Source of the DNA: Nonomuraea gerenzanensis
Lineage (GTDB): Bacteria; Actinomycetota; Actinomycetes; Streptosporangiales; Streptosporangiaceae
DNA length: 64,000 nucleotides
Direction: 5' to 3'
NCBI RefSeq assembly: GCF_020215645.1
Contig: NZ_CP084058.1
Location: 5,828,001-5,892,000, forward strand
The position numbers and the translations under genes are program-made. Of this stretch, positions 8,877 to 16,836 are shown one piece after another; positions within the stretch are counted from its first letter, which is position 1; every line of letters starts with the position of its first letter. The notes beneath the pieces were generated by a model, which saw nothing but the letters and a program-made list of their open reading frames with translations, did no database searches and had not been told where the DNA came from.

Positions 8877-8932
8877 TATTTCCTTTAAAACCAGTAGGAA
8901 ATATTGACTTATCCGGAATGTCGGCTTAGCGT
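8877..8932 (+). promoter_or_regulatory. operon promoter with upstream inverted repeat
   Basis: TTGACT (8904-8909), 17 bp, TAGCGT (8927-8932) is the best promoter in the window. Its start site would fall at about 8939-8940, on the ATG of the leader peptide. Directly abutting the -35 is a perfect inverted repeat TATTTCCT-N11-AGGAAATA (8877-8903) in an otherwise AT-rich patch, a likely activator or repressor site. A sulfur-status regulator is plausible from context; the sequence does not identify it. Confidence 0.7.
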
Positions 8933-8939
8933 CGTGACC

Positions 8940-9014
8940 ATGAGCCAGGGCCTCCTCCTCACCAGGCGCCCCCACGTGGACTTCGGCCACGTCGCCAGCG
9001 CCCAGTGTCGTTGA
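8940..9014 (+). CDS. cysteine-type sulfur-operon leader peptide
   Basis: A 24-codon frame, ATG at 8940 and TGA at 9012-9014. The peptide contains LLLTRRPHVDFGHVA and ends SAQCR, with Cys as the penultimate residue. This matches the short actinobacterial leader-peptide family (TRRxHVD core, C-terminal Cys-Arg) found ahead of sulfur-assimilation and sulfonate operons. In mycobacteria, leaderless Cys-rich small ORFs act as cysteine-responsive attenuators. The upstream promoter would start transcription at or within a base of the ATG, so this one also looks leaderless. Stalling at the Cys codon under cysteine limitation is the expected signal. About 150 bp of leader follow before the first enzyme gene. 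Confidence 0.85.
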   Translation: MSQGLLLTRRPHVDFGHVASAQCR

Positions 9015-9165
9015 TCACGGATCGACCGCCGCGGCGTGGCCGCCGTCGCCCACGCCACCGCCTCCTTCACCAGCGCTCGCTCCTTCGTGAGGAACCTCCT
9101 GTGATCCCGAACAGATCAGTCCTGCCGCCCGTCCGCCGCCACCCCCGTCCCGAGGGGAGCGCGGC
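9015..9165 (+). promoter_or_regulatory. leader region between leader peptide and flavin reductase
   Basis: The transcript between the leader peptide stop and the flavin reductase GTG is 151 nt, rich in short complementary G/C blocks (for example CCGCCGCGGCGTGG). It is where attenuation or ribosome-site masking would have to occur. I cannot fix the alternative structures by eye. A possible second short frame starts at a GTG near 9101 and overlaps the reductase start. Confidence 0.4.
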
Positions 9166-9678
9166 GTGACCGAAACCCTGCCCGGCCGCGCCGTCGGCGC
9201 CGAGCACTTCCGCCGCGCCCTCGCCGTGCACGCCAGCGGCGTCGTGGTGATCACCGCGCAGACCGACGGCGTGCCCGTCGGGCTGACCGCCACGTCGTTC
9301 TCCTCCGTCAGCCTCGAACCGCCGCTCGTCTCCTTCTACGTGGACCGTTCCTCGACCACCTGGCCGCTGCTCGGCGCCGCCGACCACTTCGCCGTCAACA
9401 TCCTGGCCAGCGACCAGGCCGAGGTGGCCGCCCGGTTCGCGCGCAGGGGCGTCGACCGGTTCGCGCCGCCCACCCGCTGGCGGCCCGGGCCGCTCGGCGC
9501 GCCGCTGCTGCGGGACGTCTCCGCGCACCTGATCTGCCTGCCGTACGAGCGGGCCGAGGTCGGCGACCACATCCTGGTCGTCGGGCTCGTCGCCGAGGTC
9601 GAGACGCACAGCACCGGCCGCCCGCTCCTGTACCACCAGGGCCGCTTCGGCCGTTTCCTGCCGCACCCAGAAGACTGA
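9166..9678 (+). CDS. flavin reductase (FMN reductase domain)
   Basis: A 170-residue flavin reductase of the HpaC/NtaB-like split-barrel family. It uses NAD(P)H to supply reduced FMN to separate monooxygenases. Visible features are FRRALAVHASGVVVITA at the start, GLTATSFSSVSLEPPLVSFYV around residues 45-65 (flavin contact region), NILASDQ and the C-terminal YHQGRFGRF. Length is normal for the family. GAGGGGAG lies 5 nt before GTG. As first enzyme of the operon, ahead of four luciferase-like monooxygenases, it is the natural electron source for them. Confidence 0.92.
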   Translation: MTETLPGRAVGAEHFRRALAVHASGVVVITAQTDGVPVGLTATSFSSVSLEPPLVSFYVDRSSTTWPLLGAADHFAVNILASDQAEVAARFARRGVDRFAPPTRWRPGPLGAPLLRDVSAHLICLPYERAEVGDHILVVGLVAEVETHSTGRPLLYHQGRFGRFLPHPED

Positions 9679-9701
9679 CCCTTCCGCACGTGGAGTCGAG
9701 T

Positions 9702-10613
9702 GTGACCCTCTCAACTGGGATCCCCGCGTACGCGAGTCCCGTCGATCACGTTTCCTACGGCCAGTACGGCCCCGGCCGCCTGCACCTGTCACCGGGCTGG
9801 AACCGCCCCCTCTACCCCTTCCAGGGCCGCATCACCGCCGACGGCTCCAGCGGCCACCCCGCCGAGCCCGGCCGCTACCACCTCTACCTCGCCTGGGTCT
9901 GCCCGTACGCCCACCGCGCCGCGATCGTGCACCGGCTGAAGGGCCTGGCGGGGATCGTGTCGCTGTCGTACGTGGACGACGAGCGCGACGGCCGCGGCTG
10001 GGCCTTCAGGGAGCGCCGCGGCCCCGACCCGGTCAACGGGTTCACCCTGCTGGAGCAGGCCTACGAGGCCACCGAGGAGGGGTACGGGGGGCACATCTCC
10101 GTCCCGGTGCTCTGGGACAAGGAGCTGGGCGGGATCGTCAGCAACCACTTCCCTGACATCACCATCGACCTGGCCACCCAGTTCGAGCGGTGGGCGGACA
10201 CCTCCGTCGACCTCTACCCGGAGCCGCTGCGCGGCGAGATCAACCAGCTGAACGGCTGGATCCACCACGACGTCAACGCCGGCGTCGGCCGCGTGGCCCG
10301 CGCCCACGGCCAGGAGCGGGAGGAGGAGCGCCTGCGGGTGCTGGCCGCGCTGGAGTGGATCGACGAGCGGCTGGCGGGGCGCCGCTACCTCACCGGCGAC
10401 ACCCTCACCGAGGCGGACGTGCGGCTGTGGGTGACGCTGGCCAGGTACGACGCCGAGTACAACCGCGGCCACCGGATCAGCGAGCGGGACCTGTCCGGCT
10501 TCGAGCACCTGTGGGGCTACGCCCGCGACCTCTACCAGCGCCCGGCCTTCCGCGAGACCACCGAGGGCCTGCCCGCCTCCTGGGACTCCCCGCACGGGCG
10601 GGCCGCCCGATGA
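9702..10613 (+). CDS. glutathionyl-hydroquinone-reductase-like (GST Xi) protein
   Basis: A 303-residue member of the ECM4/YqjG group. WVCPYAHRAAIVHRLKG near residues 65-80 gives the CPxAHR active site; its Cys forms the mixed disulfide in reductive dethiolation of thiol-quinone adducts. A GST C-terminal helical domain follows (GRRYLTGDTLTEADVRLWVTL near 225-245). The GTG at 9702 has GGAG 6 nt upstream; an earlier in-frame GTG at 9690 lacks one. Actinobacteria make mycothiol instead of glutathione, so the physiological thiol is uncertain. Placement inside a sulfur-responsive monooxygenase operon suggests it handles thiolated or aromatic intermediates. The stop overlaps the next ATG (ATGA). Confidence 0.85.
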   Translation: MTLSTGIPAYASPVDHVSYGQYGPGRLHLSPGWNRPLYPFQGRITADGSSGHPAEPGRYHLYLAWVCPYAHRAAIVHRLKGLAGIVSLSYVDDERDGRGWAFRERRGPDPVNGFTLLEQAYEATEEGYGGHISVPVLWDKELGGIVSNHFPDITIDLATQFERWADTSVDLYPEPLRGEINQLNGWIHHDVNAGVGRVARAHGQEREEERLRVLAALEWIDERLAGRRYLTGDTLTEADVRLWVTLARYDAEYNRGHRISERDLSGFEHLWGYARDLYQRPAFRETTEGLPASWDSPHGRAAR

Positions 10614-11929
10614 GCCGCAGGCAGGTGCACCTCGCCGCGCACTTCCCCGGCGTGAACAACACCACGGTGTGGGCCGACCCCCGCTCGGGCAGCCAGATCG
10701 ACTTCGCCTCGTTCACCCACCTGGCCAGGACGGCCGAGCGCGGCAAGTTCGACTTCTTCTTCCTGGCCGAGGGGCTGCGGCTGCGCGAGCTCAAGGGCCG
10801 CATCCACGACCTCGACGTGGTGGGCCGGCCCGAGTCGCTCACCGTGCTCAGCGCGCTGGCCGCCGTGACCCACCGGCTCGGCCTCGCCGGGACCGTCAAC
10901 ACCACCTTCAACGAGCCGTACGAGCTGGCCAGGCGCCTGTCCACGCTCGACCACCTGAGCGGCGGCCGGGCCGCCTGGAACGTGGTGACCACCTCCGACG
11001 CCTTCACCGGCGAGAACTTCCGCCGCGGCGGCTTCCTCGACCGCGCCGACCGGTACGAGCGGGCCGCCGAGTTCGTCCGCCTGTCGCGCGAGCTGTGGGA
11101 CTCCTGGCAGCCGGACGCGGTGCTCGGCGACCAGGCGGCGGGCCACTTCCTCAACGAGGACGCCATCGGCACCGTCGGGCACCGGGGCGCGCACTTCACC
11201 GTCGAAGGCCGCTTCACACTGCCTCGAAGCCCTCAGGGCCACCCGATCATCATCCAGGCCGGCGACTCGGCCGAGGGCAGGGAGTTCGCCGCCGCCACCG
11301 CCGACGTGATCTTCACCGGGCACGGCTCGCTGGAGGACGGCAAGCGCTTCTACGCCGACGTCAAGAGCCGGCTGGCCAGGTACGGCCGCGAACCGCACCA
11401 GCTCAAGATCATGCCCGGCGTGACGTTCGCGCTGGGCGACACCGAGGAGGAGGCCGCCGAGAACGCCGCCGACATCCGCCGCCGCCAGGTCGGCCCGCAG
11501 ACCGCGATCGCCTTCCTGGAGCAGGTGTGGGGCCGCGACCTGTCCGCCTGCGACCCCGACGGCCCGCTGCCCGAGATCGAGCCCGACCTCACCGCGGGCG
11601 TCTCCCAAGGGCGCGTCGCGATCAAGGACCGCGCCGCCGTGGCCGCCAAGTGGCGGGCCCTGGCCGCGGAGAAGGGGCTGACCATCCGCGAGCTGGTCAT
11701 CGAGGTCACCGGACGGCAGACGTTCGTCGGCACGCCGCGGACCGTGGCCAGGCTCATCGACGAGCACGTGCAGGCCGGCGCCGCCGACGGGTTCATCCTC
11801 GTCCCGCACCTGACACCCGGCGGGCTGGACGAGTTCGTGGACCGGGTGGTGCCGCTGCTGCAGGAGCGCGGCGTCTTCCGTACCGACTACACCGGCACCA
11901 CCCTGCGTGAACACCTGGAGCTGGCATGA
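10610..11929 (+). CDS. FMNH2-dependent monooxygenase, NtaA/SnaA/DszA family
   Basis: A 439-residue luciferase-like monooxygenase. VHLAAHFPGVNNTTVWADP at the start, FTHLARTAERGKFDFFFLAE, LSTLDHLSGGRAAWNVVTTSD near residues 110-130 and the long C-terminal extension are those of the NtaA/SnaA/DszA group. This group includes nitrilotriacetate monooxygenase, pristinamycin synthase and dibenzothiophene-sulfone monooxygenase. These enzymes need free FMNH2 from a partner reductase, here the first gene. It is the first of four such enzymes in a row, each coupled by ATGA overlaps. Substrate is unknown; the leader peptide suggests an organosulfur compound. Confidence 0.9.
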   Translation: MSRRQVHLAAHFPGVNNTTVWADPRSGSQIDFASFTHLARTAERGKFDFFFLAEGLRLRELKGRIHDLDVVGRPESLTVLSALAAVTHRLGLAGTVNTTFNEPYELARRLSTLDHLSGGRAAWNVVTTSDAFTGENFRRGGFLDRADRYERAAEFVRLSRELWDSWQPDAVLGDQAAGHFLNEDAIGTVGHRGAHFTVEGRFTLPRSPQGHPIIIQAGDSAEGREFAAATADVIFTGHGSLEDGKRFYADVKSRLARYGREPHQLKIMPGVTFALGDTEEEAAENAADIRRRQVGPQTAIAFLEQVWGRDLSACDPDGPLPEIEPDLTAGVSQGRVAIKDRAAVAAKWRALAAEKGLTIRELVIEVTGRQTFVGTPRTVARLIDEHVQAGAADGFILVPHLTPGGLDEFVDRVVPLLQERGVFRTDYTGTTLREHLELA

Positions 11930-13107
11930 GCAGCCCTTTGCATCTGGCCGTGGCGCTGGACGGCGCCGGCTGGCACCCGGCCGCCTGGCGCGAGCCGAGC
12001 GCCGCGCCGCGCGCCCTGTTCTCCGCCCGCTACTGGGCCGGGCTGGTCACCGAGGCCGAGCGCGGGCTGCTCGACTTCGTCACCATCGAGGACGCGCTCG
12101 GCCTGCAGTCCACCCTGCCCGACGCCCCCGACGAGCGGACCGACCAGGTACGGGGCCGCTTCGACGCCGTGCTGCTGGCCGCCAGGCTGGCACCGCTCAC
12201 CCACCGGATCGGCCTGGTGCCGACCGCCACCACCACCCACACCGAGCCGTTCCACGTCGCCATCGGCATCGCCGCGCTCGACCACATCAGCGGCGGGCGC
12301 GCGGGCTGGCGGCCACAGGTGTCCGCGCGCGGCTTCGAGGCCCGCCACTTCGGCCGCCGCGACGTCCCGCCGCTCGACCAGGTGCTGAACCGGCCAGGCG
12401 GCGCCGACCTGTCCGCCGACCCGCACGTGCGCGACCTGTTCGCCGAGGCGGGCGACGCCGTGCGGGTGGCGCGGCTGCTGTGGGACAGCTGGGAGGACGA
12501 CGCCGAGATCCGCGACGTGCCCACCGGCCGGTTCGTCGACCGCGACAAGCTCCACCACATCGACTTCACCGGCCGCTTCTTCTCGGTCAAGGGACCGTCC
12601 ATCACCCCCCGCTCGCCGCAGGGCCAGCCCGTCGTGGCCGCGCTGGCGCACGCCAGGCTGCCCTACGAGTTCGCCGCCGCCCACGCCGACGTCGTGTTCG
12701 TCACCCCGCACTCGGCCGACCAGGCCCGCGCCATCGTGGCCGAGGTCAGGGAGCTGTCCGCCGACGTGCGGATCTTCGCCGACCTCGTGGTGTTCCTCGG
12801 CGACGACGCGGCCGGGCGCAAGGCGCGCCTCGACGAGCTGGACGGGGCCGAGCTCGCCTCCGACGCCGCCGTCTTCACCGGGCACGTGCGGGAGCTGGCC
12901 GGGCTGCTGCTGGAGTGGCAGCGCGCCGGGATCCAGGGCTTCCGGCTGCGGCCGGGGGCGGTGCCGTACGACCTGTGGCAGATCACCTCCGGGCTGACCG
13001 CCGAGCTGCGCGGCCGGCAGGCGTTCAGGAGCCGCTACGAGGCCGGGACGCTGCGCGGGCTGCTCGGCCTGCCCCGCCCGGCCAGCCGGTACGCGGAGGC
13101 CCGATGA
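11926..13107 (+). CDS. luciferase-like monooxygenase (second)
   Basis: A 393-residue luciferase-like flavin-dependent enzyme, related to but shorter than the upstream NtaA-like protein. Signatures include LHLAVALDGAGWHPAAWRE, TEAERGLLDFVTIEDALGLQ, a GLVPTATTTHTEPFHVAIG beta-strand region, and LDHISGGRAGW around residue 120. A C-terminal substrate-binding segment (GIQGFRLRPGAVPYDLWQI) follows. It begins at ATG 11926 overlapping the previous stop and ends in an ATGA overlap. The protein is in the place where paired monooxygenases act in succession on one substrate, but the order of action is not shown. Confidence 0.85.
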   Translation: MSSPLHLAVALDGAGWHPAAWREPSAAPRALFSARYWAGLVTEAERGLLDFVTIEDALGLQSTLPDAPDERTDQVRGRFDAVLLAARLAPLTHRIGLVPTATTTHTEPFHVAIGIAALDHISGGRAGWRPQVSARGFEARHFGRRDVPPLDQVLNRPGGADLSADPHVRDLFAEAGDAVRVARLLWDSWEDDAEIRDVPTGRFVDRDKLHHIDFTGRFFSVKGPSITPRSPQGQPVVAALAHARLPYEFAAAHADVVFVTPHSADQARAIVAEVRELSADVRIFADLVVFLGDDAAGRKARLDELDGAELASDAAVFTGHVRELAGLLLEWQRAGIQGFRLRPGAVPYDLWQITSGLTAELRGRQAFRSRYEAGTLRGLLGLPRPASRYAEAR

Positions 13108-14147
13108 AGTTCCTGCTCATCACACTGATCACGCACACCGGCGGCAGCTCGACGACCGGACGTCTCCGCGAGGTCGTCCAGAACGCCGTGCTCGGCGAGG
13201 AGCTGGGCTTCGACGGGTTCGGCGTGGGGGAGCGGCACGAGCGGCCCTTCATCTCCTCCTCGCCGCCGGTCGTGCTCAGCCACATCGCGGCCAGGACGTC
13301 CAGGATCAGGCTGTTCACGGCGGTCACCACGCTCAGCCTGCTCGACCCCGTGCGCGCCTACGAGGACTACGCCACGCTCGACCACCTGTCGGGCGGGCGG
13401 CTGGAGCTGATCATCGGCAAGGGGAACGGGGCCGCGCAGGCCAAGCTGTTCCACGTCACCGCCGAGGACCAGTGGGAGCGCAACCGCGAGTCCTACGAGC
13501 TGTTCCGCCGCCTGTGGCGGGAGGACAAGGTCACCTGGCAGGGCCGCTTCAGGCCGCCGCTCGCCGAGGCCGAGACCTGGCCGCGGCCCCTGCAACGGCC
13601 GATCAGGGTCTGGCACGGCAGCGCCACCAGCAAGGAGTCCGTGGACCTGGCCGCCCGCTACGGCGACCCGCTGTTCTCCGCGAACGTCACCCACCCCATC
13701 GACCCGTACGCCGAGCTGATCGACCACTACCGCGAACGCTGGGCCCACTACGGGCACGACCCGGCAGCCGCGCTGGTGGGCGCCGGGACGGCCGGCTACT
13801 ACGCGGCCAGGACCTCCCAGGAGGCCGTCGCCACCTACCGGCCGATCTACGACGCTCGCGTGGCGTTCCAGCGCGAGCTCGGCCTGCCGGTCGTCTTCCC
13901 GACCCTGGAGGACGCCATCGAGCGCGGCTCCATCCTCGTCGGCAGCCCGCAGCAGATCGTCGACAAGGTGCTGCGCTACCACAAGCGGTTCGGGCACGAG
14001 GTCATGCACCTGCACGCCGACGCCGGCGGGCTCACCCCCGCCCGGCACCGGGAATCGCTGGAGCTGTTCCAGGCCGAGATCGCGCCCGTCCTGCGGGCCG
14101 AGATCCCCAGCAGGCCGTTCCCCGCCGTCCCCGGAGGTGACTCATGA
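13104..14147 (+). CDS. luciferase-like monooxygenase (third)
   Basis: A 347-residue single-domain luciferase-like enzyme with VVQNAVLGEELGFDGFGVGE near residues 25-45, SSPPVVLSHIAARTSRIRLF, TLDHLSGGRLELIIGKG near 95-110 and the late GSPQQIVDKVLRYHKRFG stretch. These are the TIM-barrel elements that hold FMN or F420. Its closest visible layout is that of bacterial alkanal or small-alkyl monooxygenases rather than the NtaA type. It is coupled to its neighbours by 4-nt overlaps. Whether it uses FMNH2 or F420 cannot be decided here; the reductase in the operon favours FMNH2. Confidence 0.85.
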   Translation: MKFLLITLITHTGGSSTTGRLREVVQNAVLGEELGFDGFGVGERHERPFISSSPPVVLSHIAARTSRIRLFTAVTTLSLLDPVRAYEDYATLDHLSGGRLELIIGKGNGAAQAKLFHVTAEDQWERNRESYELFRRLWREDKVTWQGRFRPPLAEAETWPRPLQRPIRVWHGSATSKESVDLAARYGDPLFSANVTHPIDPYAELIDHYRERWAHYGHDPAAALVGAGTAGYYAARTSQEAVATYRPIYDARVAFQRELGLPVVFPTLEDAIERGSILVGSPQQIVDKVLRYHKRFGHEVMHLHADAGGLTPARHRESLELFQAEIAPVLRAEIPSRPFPAVPGGDS

Positions 14148-15241
14148 CGCTGTCCATCCTCGACCTGGCCCCCATCCCCTCCGGCGGGACCGCCGCCGAC
14201 GCCCTGCGCAACACCCTCGACCTGGCGCGGCAGGCCGAGCGGTTCGGCTACCGCCGCTACTGGGTGGCCGAGCACCACTTCGCGCCCGGCGTGGCCGGCT
14301 CGGCGCCCGCCGTGCTGATCGCGCTCATCGCGGCGGCCACGTCCAGCATCCGGGTCGGGTCGGGGGCCGTGCAGCTCGGGCACCAGACGCCGCTGTCGGT
14401 CGTCGAGCAGTTCGGGCTCATCGACGCGCTGCACCCTGGACGCCTGGACCTGGGCATCGGCCGCTCGGGCCAGCGCCGCGCCGAGGCGGCCGCACGACGG
14501 CCCGCACCCGCCGAGCCGCCCGCCGAGCGGGTCGTGGACGGGCTGCTCATCCCGAAACCGTTTGACTTCTCCGCGCTCGTCACCCACCCGCAGCTCGCCC
14601 ACCAGGCCACCCTGCTCCAGCAGCCCGGCGCCCGCACCCCCGACTTCGCCGGCCAGATCGACGAGGTGCTCGCCTTCCTCGGCGGCACCCACGAAGCGCC
14701 CGCCGTCCCGGGCGAGGGCGCCGACGTGCAGGTGTGGATCCTCGGCAGCAGCGGCGGGCAGAGCGCCCAGGTGGCGGGGGAGCGGGGGCTGCCGTTCGCG
14801 GCCAACTACCACGTCAGCCCCGCCTCCGTGCTGGAGGCCGTCGAAGCCTACCGGGAGGCGTTCAAACCGTCCGCCGCGCTGGCCGAGCCGTACGTCGTCG
14901 TCTCCGCCGACGCCGTCGTCGCCCCGGACGAGGCCACCGCGCGAGAGCTGGCCTCCCCCTACGGCCTGTGGGTCCGCAGCATCAGGACGGGCGCCGGCGC
15001 CATGCCGTTCGCCACGCCCGCCGAGGCCGCCGCGCACCCCTGGACCGACGCCGACCGCGAGCTGGTCAAGGACCGCCTCGACACCCAGTTCGTCGGCACC
15101 CCGGAGCAGGTGGCCGAGCGGCTGCGCGTGCTGCGCCGGGTGACCGGGGCCGACGAGCTGCTGGTCACCACCATCACCCATGACCACCACGACCGCGTGC
15201 GCTCGTACGAGCTGCTCGCAGAAGCCTGGAACCACCGGTGA
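14144..15241 (+). CDS. luciferase-like monooxygenase, MsnO8-like (fourth)
   Basis: A 365-residue protein with the N-terminus LSILDLAPIPSGGTAADAL and RQAERFGYRRYWVAEHHFAP, typical of the MsnO8 group of luciferase-like oxidoreductases. LIDALHPGRLDLGIGRSG lies near residue 100, and the late FVGTPEQVAERL and DELLVTTITHDHHDRVRSYELLAEA complete the barrel. An Arg/Ala/Pro-rich insertion around residues 110-130 is not conserved-looking and may be a surface loop. The stop overlaps the GTG of the binding protein (GTGA), which ties oxidation and import into one coupled translation unit. Confidence 0.85.
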   Translation: MTLSILDLAPIPSGGTAADALRNTLDLARQAERFGYRRYWVAEHHFAPGVAGSAPAVLIALIAAATSSIRVGSGAVQLGHQTPLSVVEQFGLIDALHPGRLDLGIGRSGQRRAEAAARRPAPAEPPAERVVDGLLIPKPFDFSALVTHPQLAHQATLLQQPGARTPDFAGQIDEVLAFLGGTHEAPAVPGEGADVQVWILGSSGGQSAQVAGERGLPFAANYHVSPASVLEAVEAYREAFKPSAALAEPYVVVSADAVVAPDEATARELASPYGLWVRSIRTGAGAMPFATPAEAAAHPWTDADRELVKDRLDTQFVGTPEQVAERLRVLRRVTGADELLVTTITHDHHDRVRSYELLAEAWNHR

Positions 15242-16836
15242 AACGCCTCATCCCCGCCCTGTTGCTCGCCCTGACGGCGTGCGGCGCCCAGCCCGCCGCC
15301 CAGCAGGCCGCCCCCGCCTCCCTGACCTGGGCCATCGAGACCCAGCCGATCACCCTCAACCCGCAGCAGTGGTCGCAGAACAAGGCCAGGCTGCTCGTGT
15401 TCAACCAGTTCGACGCGCTGCTGACCAGGAAGCAGGACGGCTCCTTCGGGCCCTGGCTGGCCACGGCGTGGAAGGTGTCGGACGACGGGCTGAGCTACAC
15501 CCTCACCCTCAGGGACGACGTCACCTTCCACGACGGCACCACGTTCGACGCCGCCGCCGTCAAGGCCAACCTCGACCAGTTCCGGGTGCCGGGTTACAAC
15601 CCGGCCGTGGCGGCCATCCAGCTGCGGGCGTACAAGGAGGCGAAGGTGATCTCGCCGACCACGCTGGAGATCACCCTGAAGGAGCCGGACGGGCTCTTCC
15701 TCGACTTCCTCGCCTCCCCCTACGCGGGGCAGGTCTCCCCGAAGTCGCTCAGGAGCGCCAAGGACCTCAAGTTCGGCGGGCCCGACCTGGTCGGCACCGG
15801 GCCGTTCATCCTCGACCGGTACGTGCGCGGCCAGGAGATCCACTACCGCCGCAACCCCGCCTACCGCTGGCCCCGCGACGGAGCCGCCCACCAGGGCCCC
15901 GCCCACCTGCCCGAGATCACCTACCGGTTCCTGCCCGAGGCCGCCGTCCGCGTCGGCGCGCTCACCTCCGGGCAGGTGCAGGTCATCGAGGGCGTGCCCG
16001 CCACCGAGGCCGGCCTCATCAAGAGCGACCCCGGCCTGTCCCTGCAGACCGCGCTCAACTCCGGCACCGCCTTCTCCTACTACTTCAACCTCTCCCGCCC
16101 GCCCTTCGACGACCAGCGCGTACGCCGGGCCTTCCGCGAGGCCGTGGACGTGGACGCGGTGCTGCGCTCCGTCTACCAGGGCACCGCCACCAGGGCGTGG
16201 AGCATCGTCGGCAAGGCGAGCACCTTCTACGACGCCTCGCTGGAGGACACCTTCGGCGGCGACGTCGCCAAGGCCAACGCGCTGCTCGACGAGGCCGGCT
16301 GGAAGCAGCGCGACGCCCAGGGGTTCCGCGTCAAGGACGGCAAGCGGCTGAGCGTGCGCACGGTCGCCTCGGCGGCCTTCGTCCGCGACCGCCGCGACAT
16401 CCTCGCCCAGGCCATCCAGGCGCAGGTCAAGCAGAACGCGGGGATCGACTTCCAGGTCAGGATCGTGGACCAGGGCACCGCTCAGCAGGCCCTCGACGAC
16501 AACGAGTACGAGATCTTCGAGAACTCGCGCGGCGACTCCGACGCCGGGGCGGCGCTCAACCTCATCCTGCCGCGCGGCGGCGCGATCAACCGGGCGCACT
16601 TCTCCGACGCGCGGGTGGACAAGTGGCTCGCCGAGGCGGGGGCCACCGCCGACCAGGGGCGGCGCAAGGAGCTGTACGCCAAGGCGCAGCAGGTGGTGGT
16701 GGCCGAGAAGGCCGTGGTGTTCCCGATCTACGTGCCGGCCGATCAGATCGCGGCGCAGAAGAGCGTGCAGGGGCTGGGGTTCGACCCGGCCTCCGGGACG
16801 CCCGCCGGGGCCTACGACGTGCGGATCGGCACATGA
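15238..16836 (+). CDS. ABC importer substrate-binding lipoprotein (peptide/nickel type)
   Basis: A 532-residue SBP family 5 protein (DppA/OppA/NikA). A lipoprotein signal ends in LTACG, with the Cys at residue ~19 lipidated. The mature part has the family pattern PITLNPQQWSQN, FNQFDALLTRKQDGSFGPWLATAW and the hallmark YTLTLRDDVTFHDGTTFDA near residues 85-105, then DLVGTGPFILDRYVRGQE. Family 5 proteins carry peptides, nickel chelates, sugars or small organosulfur molecules such as glutathione. The choice of this importer class over an SsuA-type sulfonate binder suggests a larger or peptide-conjugated substrate. Confidence 0.92.
   Translation: MKRLIPALLLALTACGAQPAAQQAAPASLTWAIETQPITLNPQQWSQNKARLLVFNQFDALLTRKQDGSFGPWLATAWKVSDDGLSYTLTLRDDVTFHDGTTFDAAAVKANLDQFRVPGYNPAVAAIQLRAYKEAKVISPTTLEITLKEPDGLFLDFLASPYAGQVSPKSLRSAKDLKFGGPDLVGTGPFILDRYVRGQEIHYRRNPAYRWPRDGAAHQGPAHLPEITYRFLPEAAVRVGALTSGQVQVIEGVPATEAGLIKSDPGLSLQTALNSGTAFSYYFNLSRPPFDDQRVRRAFREAVDVDAVLRSVYQGTATRAWSIVGKASTFYDASLEDTFGGDVAKANALLDEAGWKQRDAQGFRVKDGKRLSVRTVASAAFVRDRRDILAQAIQAQVKQNAGIDFQVRIVDQGTAQQALDDNEYEIFENSRGDSDAGAALNLILPRGGAINRAHFSDARVDKWLAEAGATADQGRRKELYAKAQQVVVAEKAVVFPIYVPADQIAAQKSVQGLGFDPASGTPAGAYDVRIGT

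Noticed and set aside
9101..9169. Second short leader frame overlapping the flavin reductase start
   Set aside because: GTG-started 22-codon frame has no conserved content and overlaps by chance-compatible GTGA; kept only as a remark.
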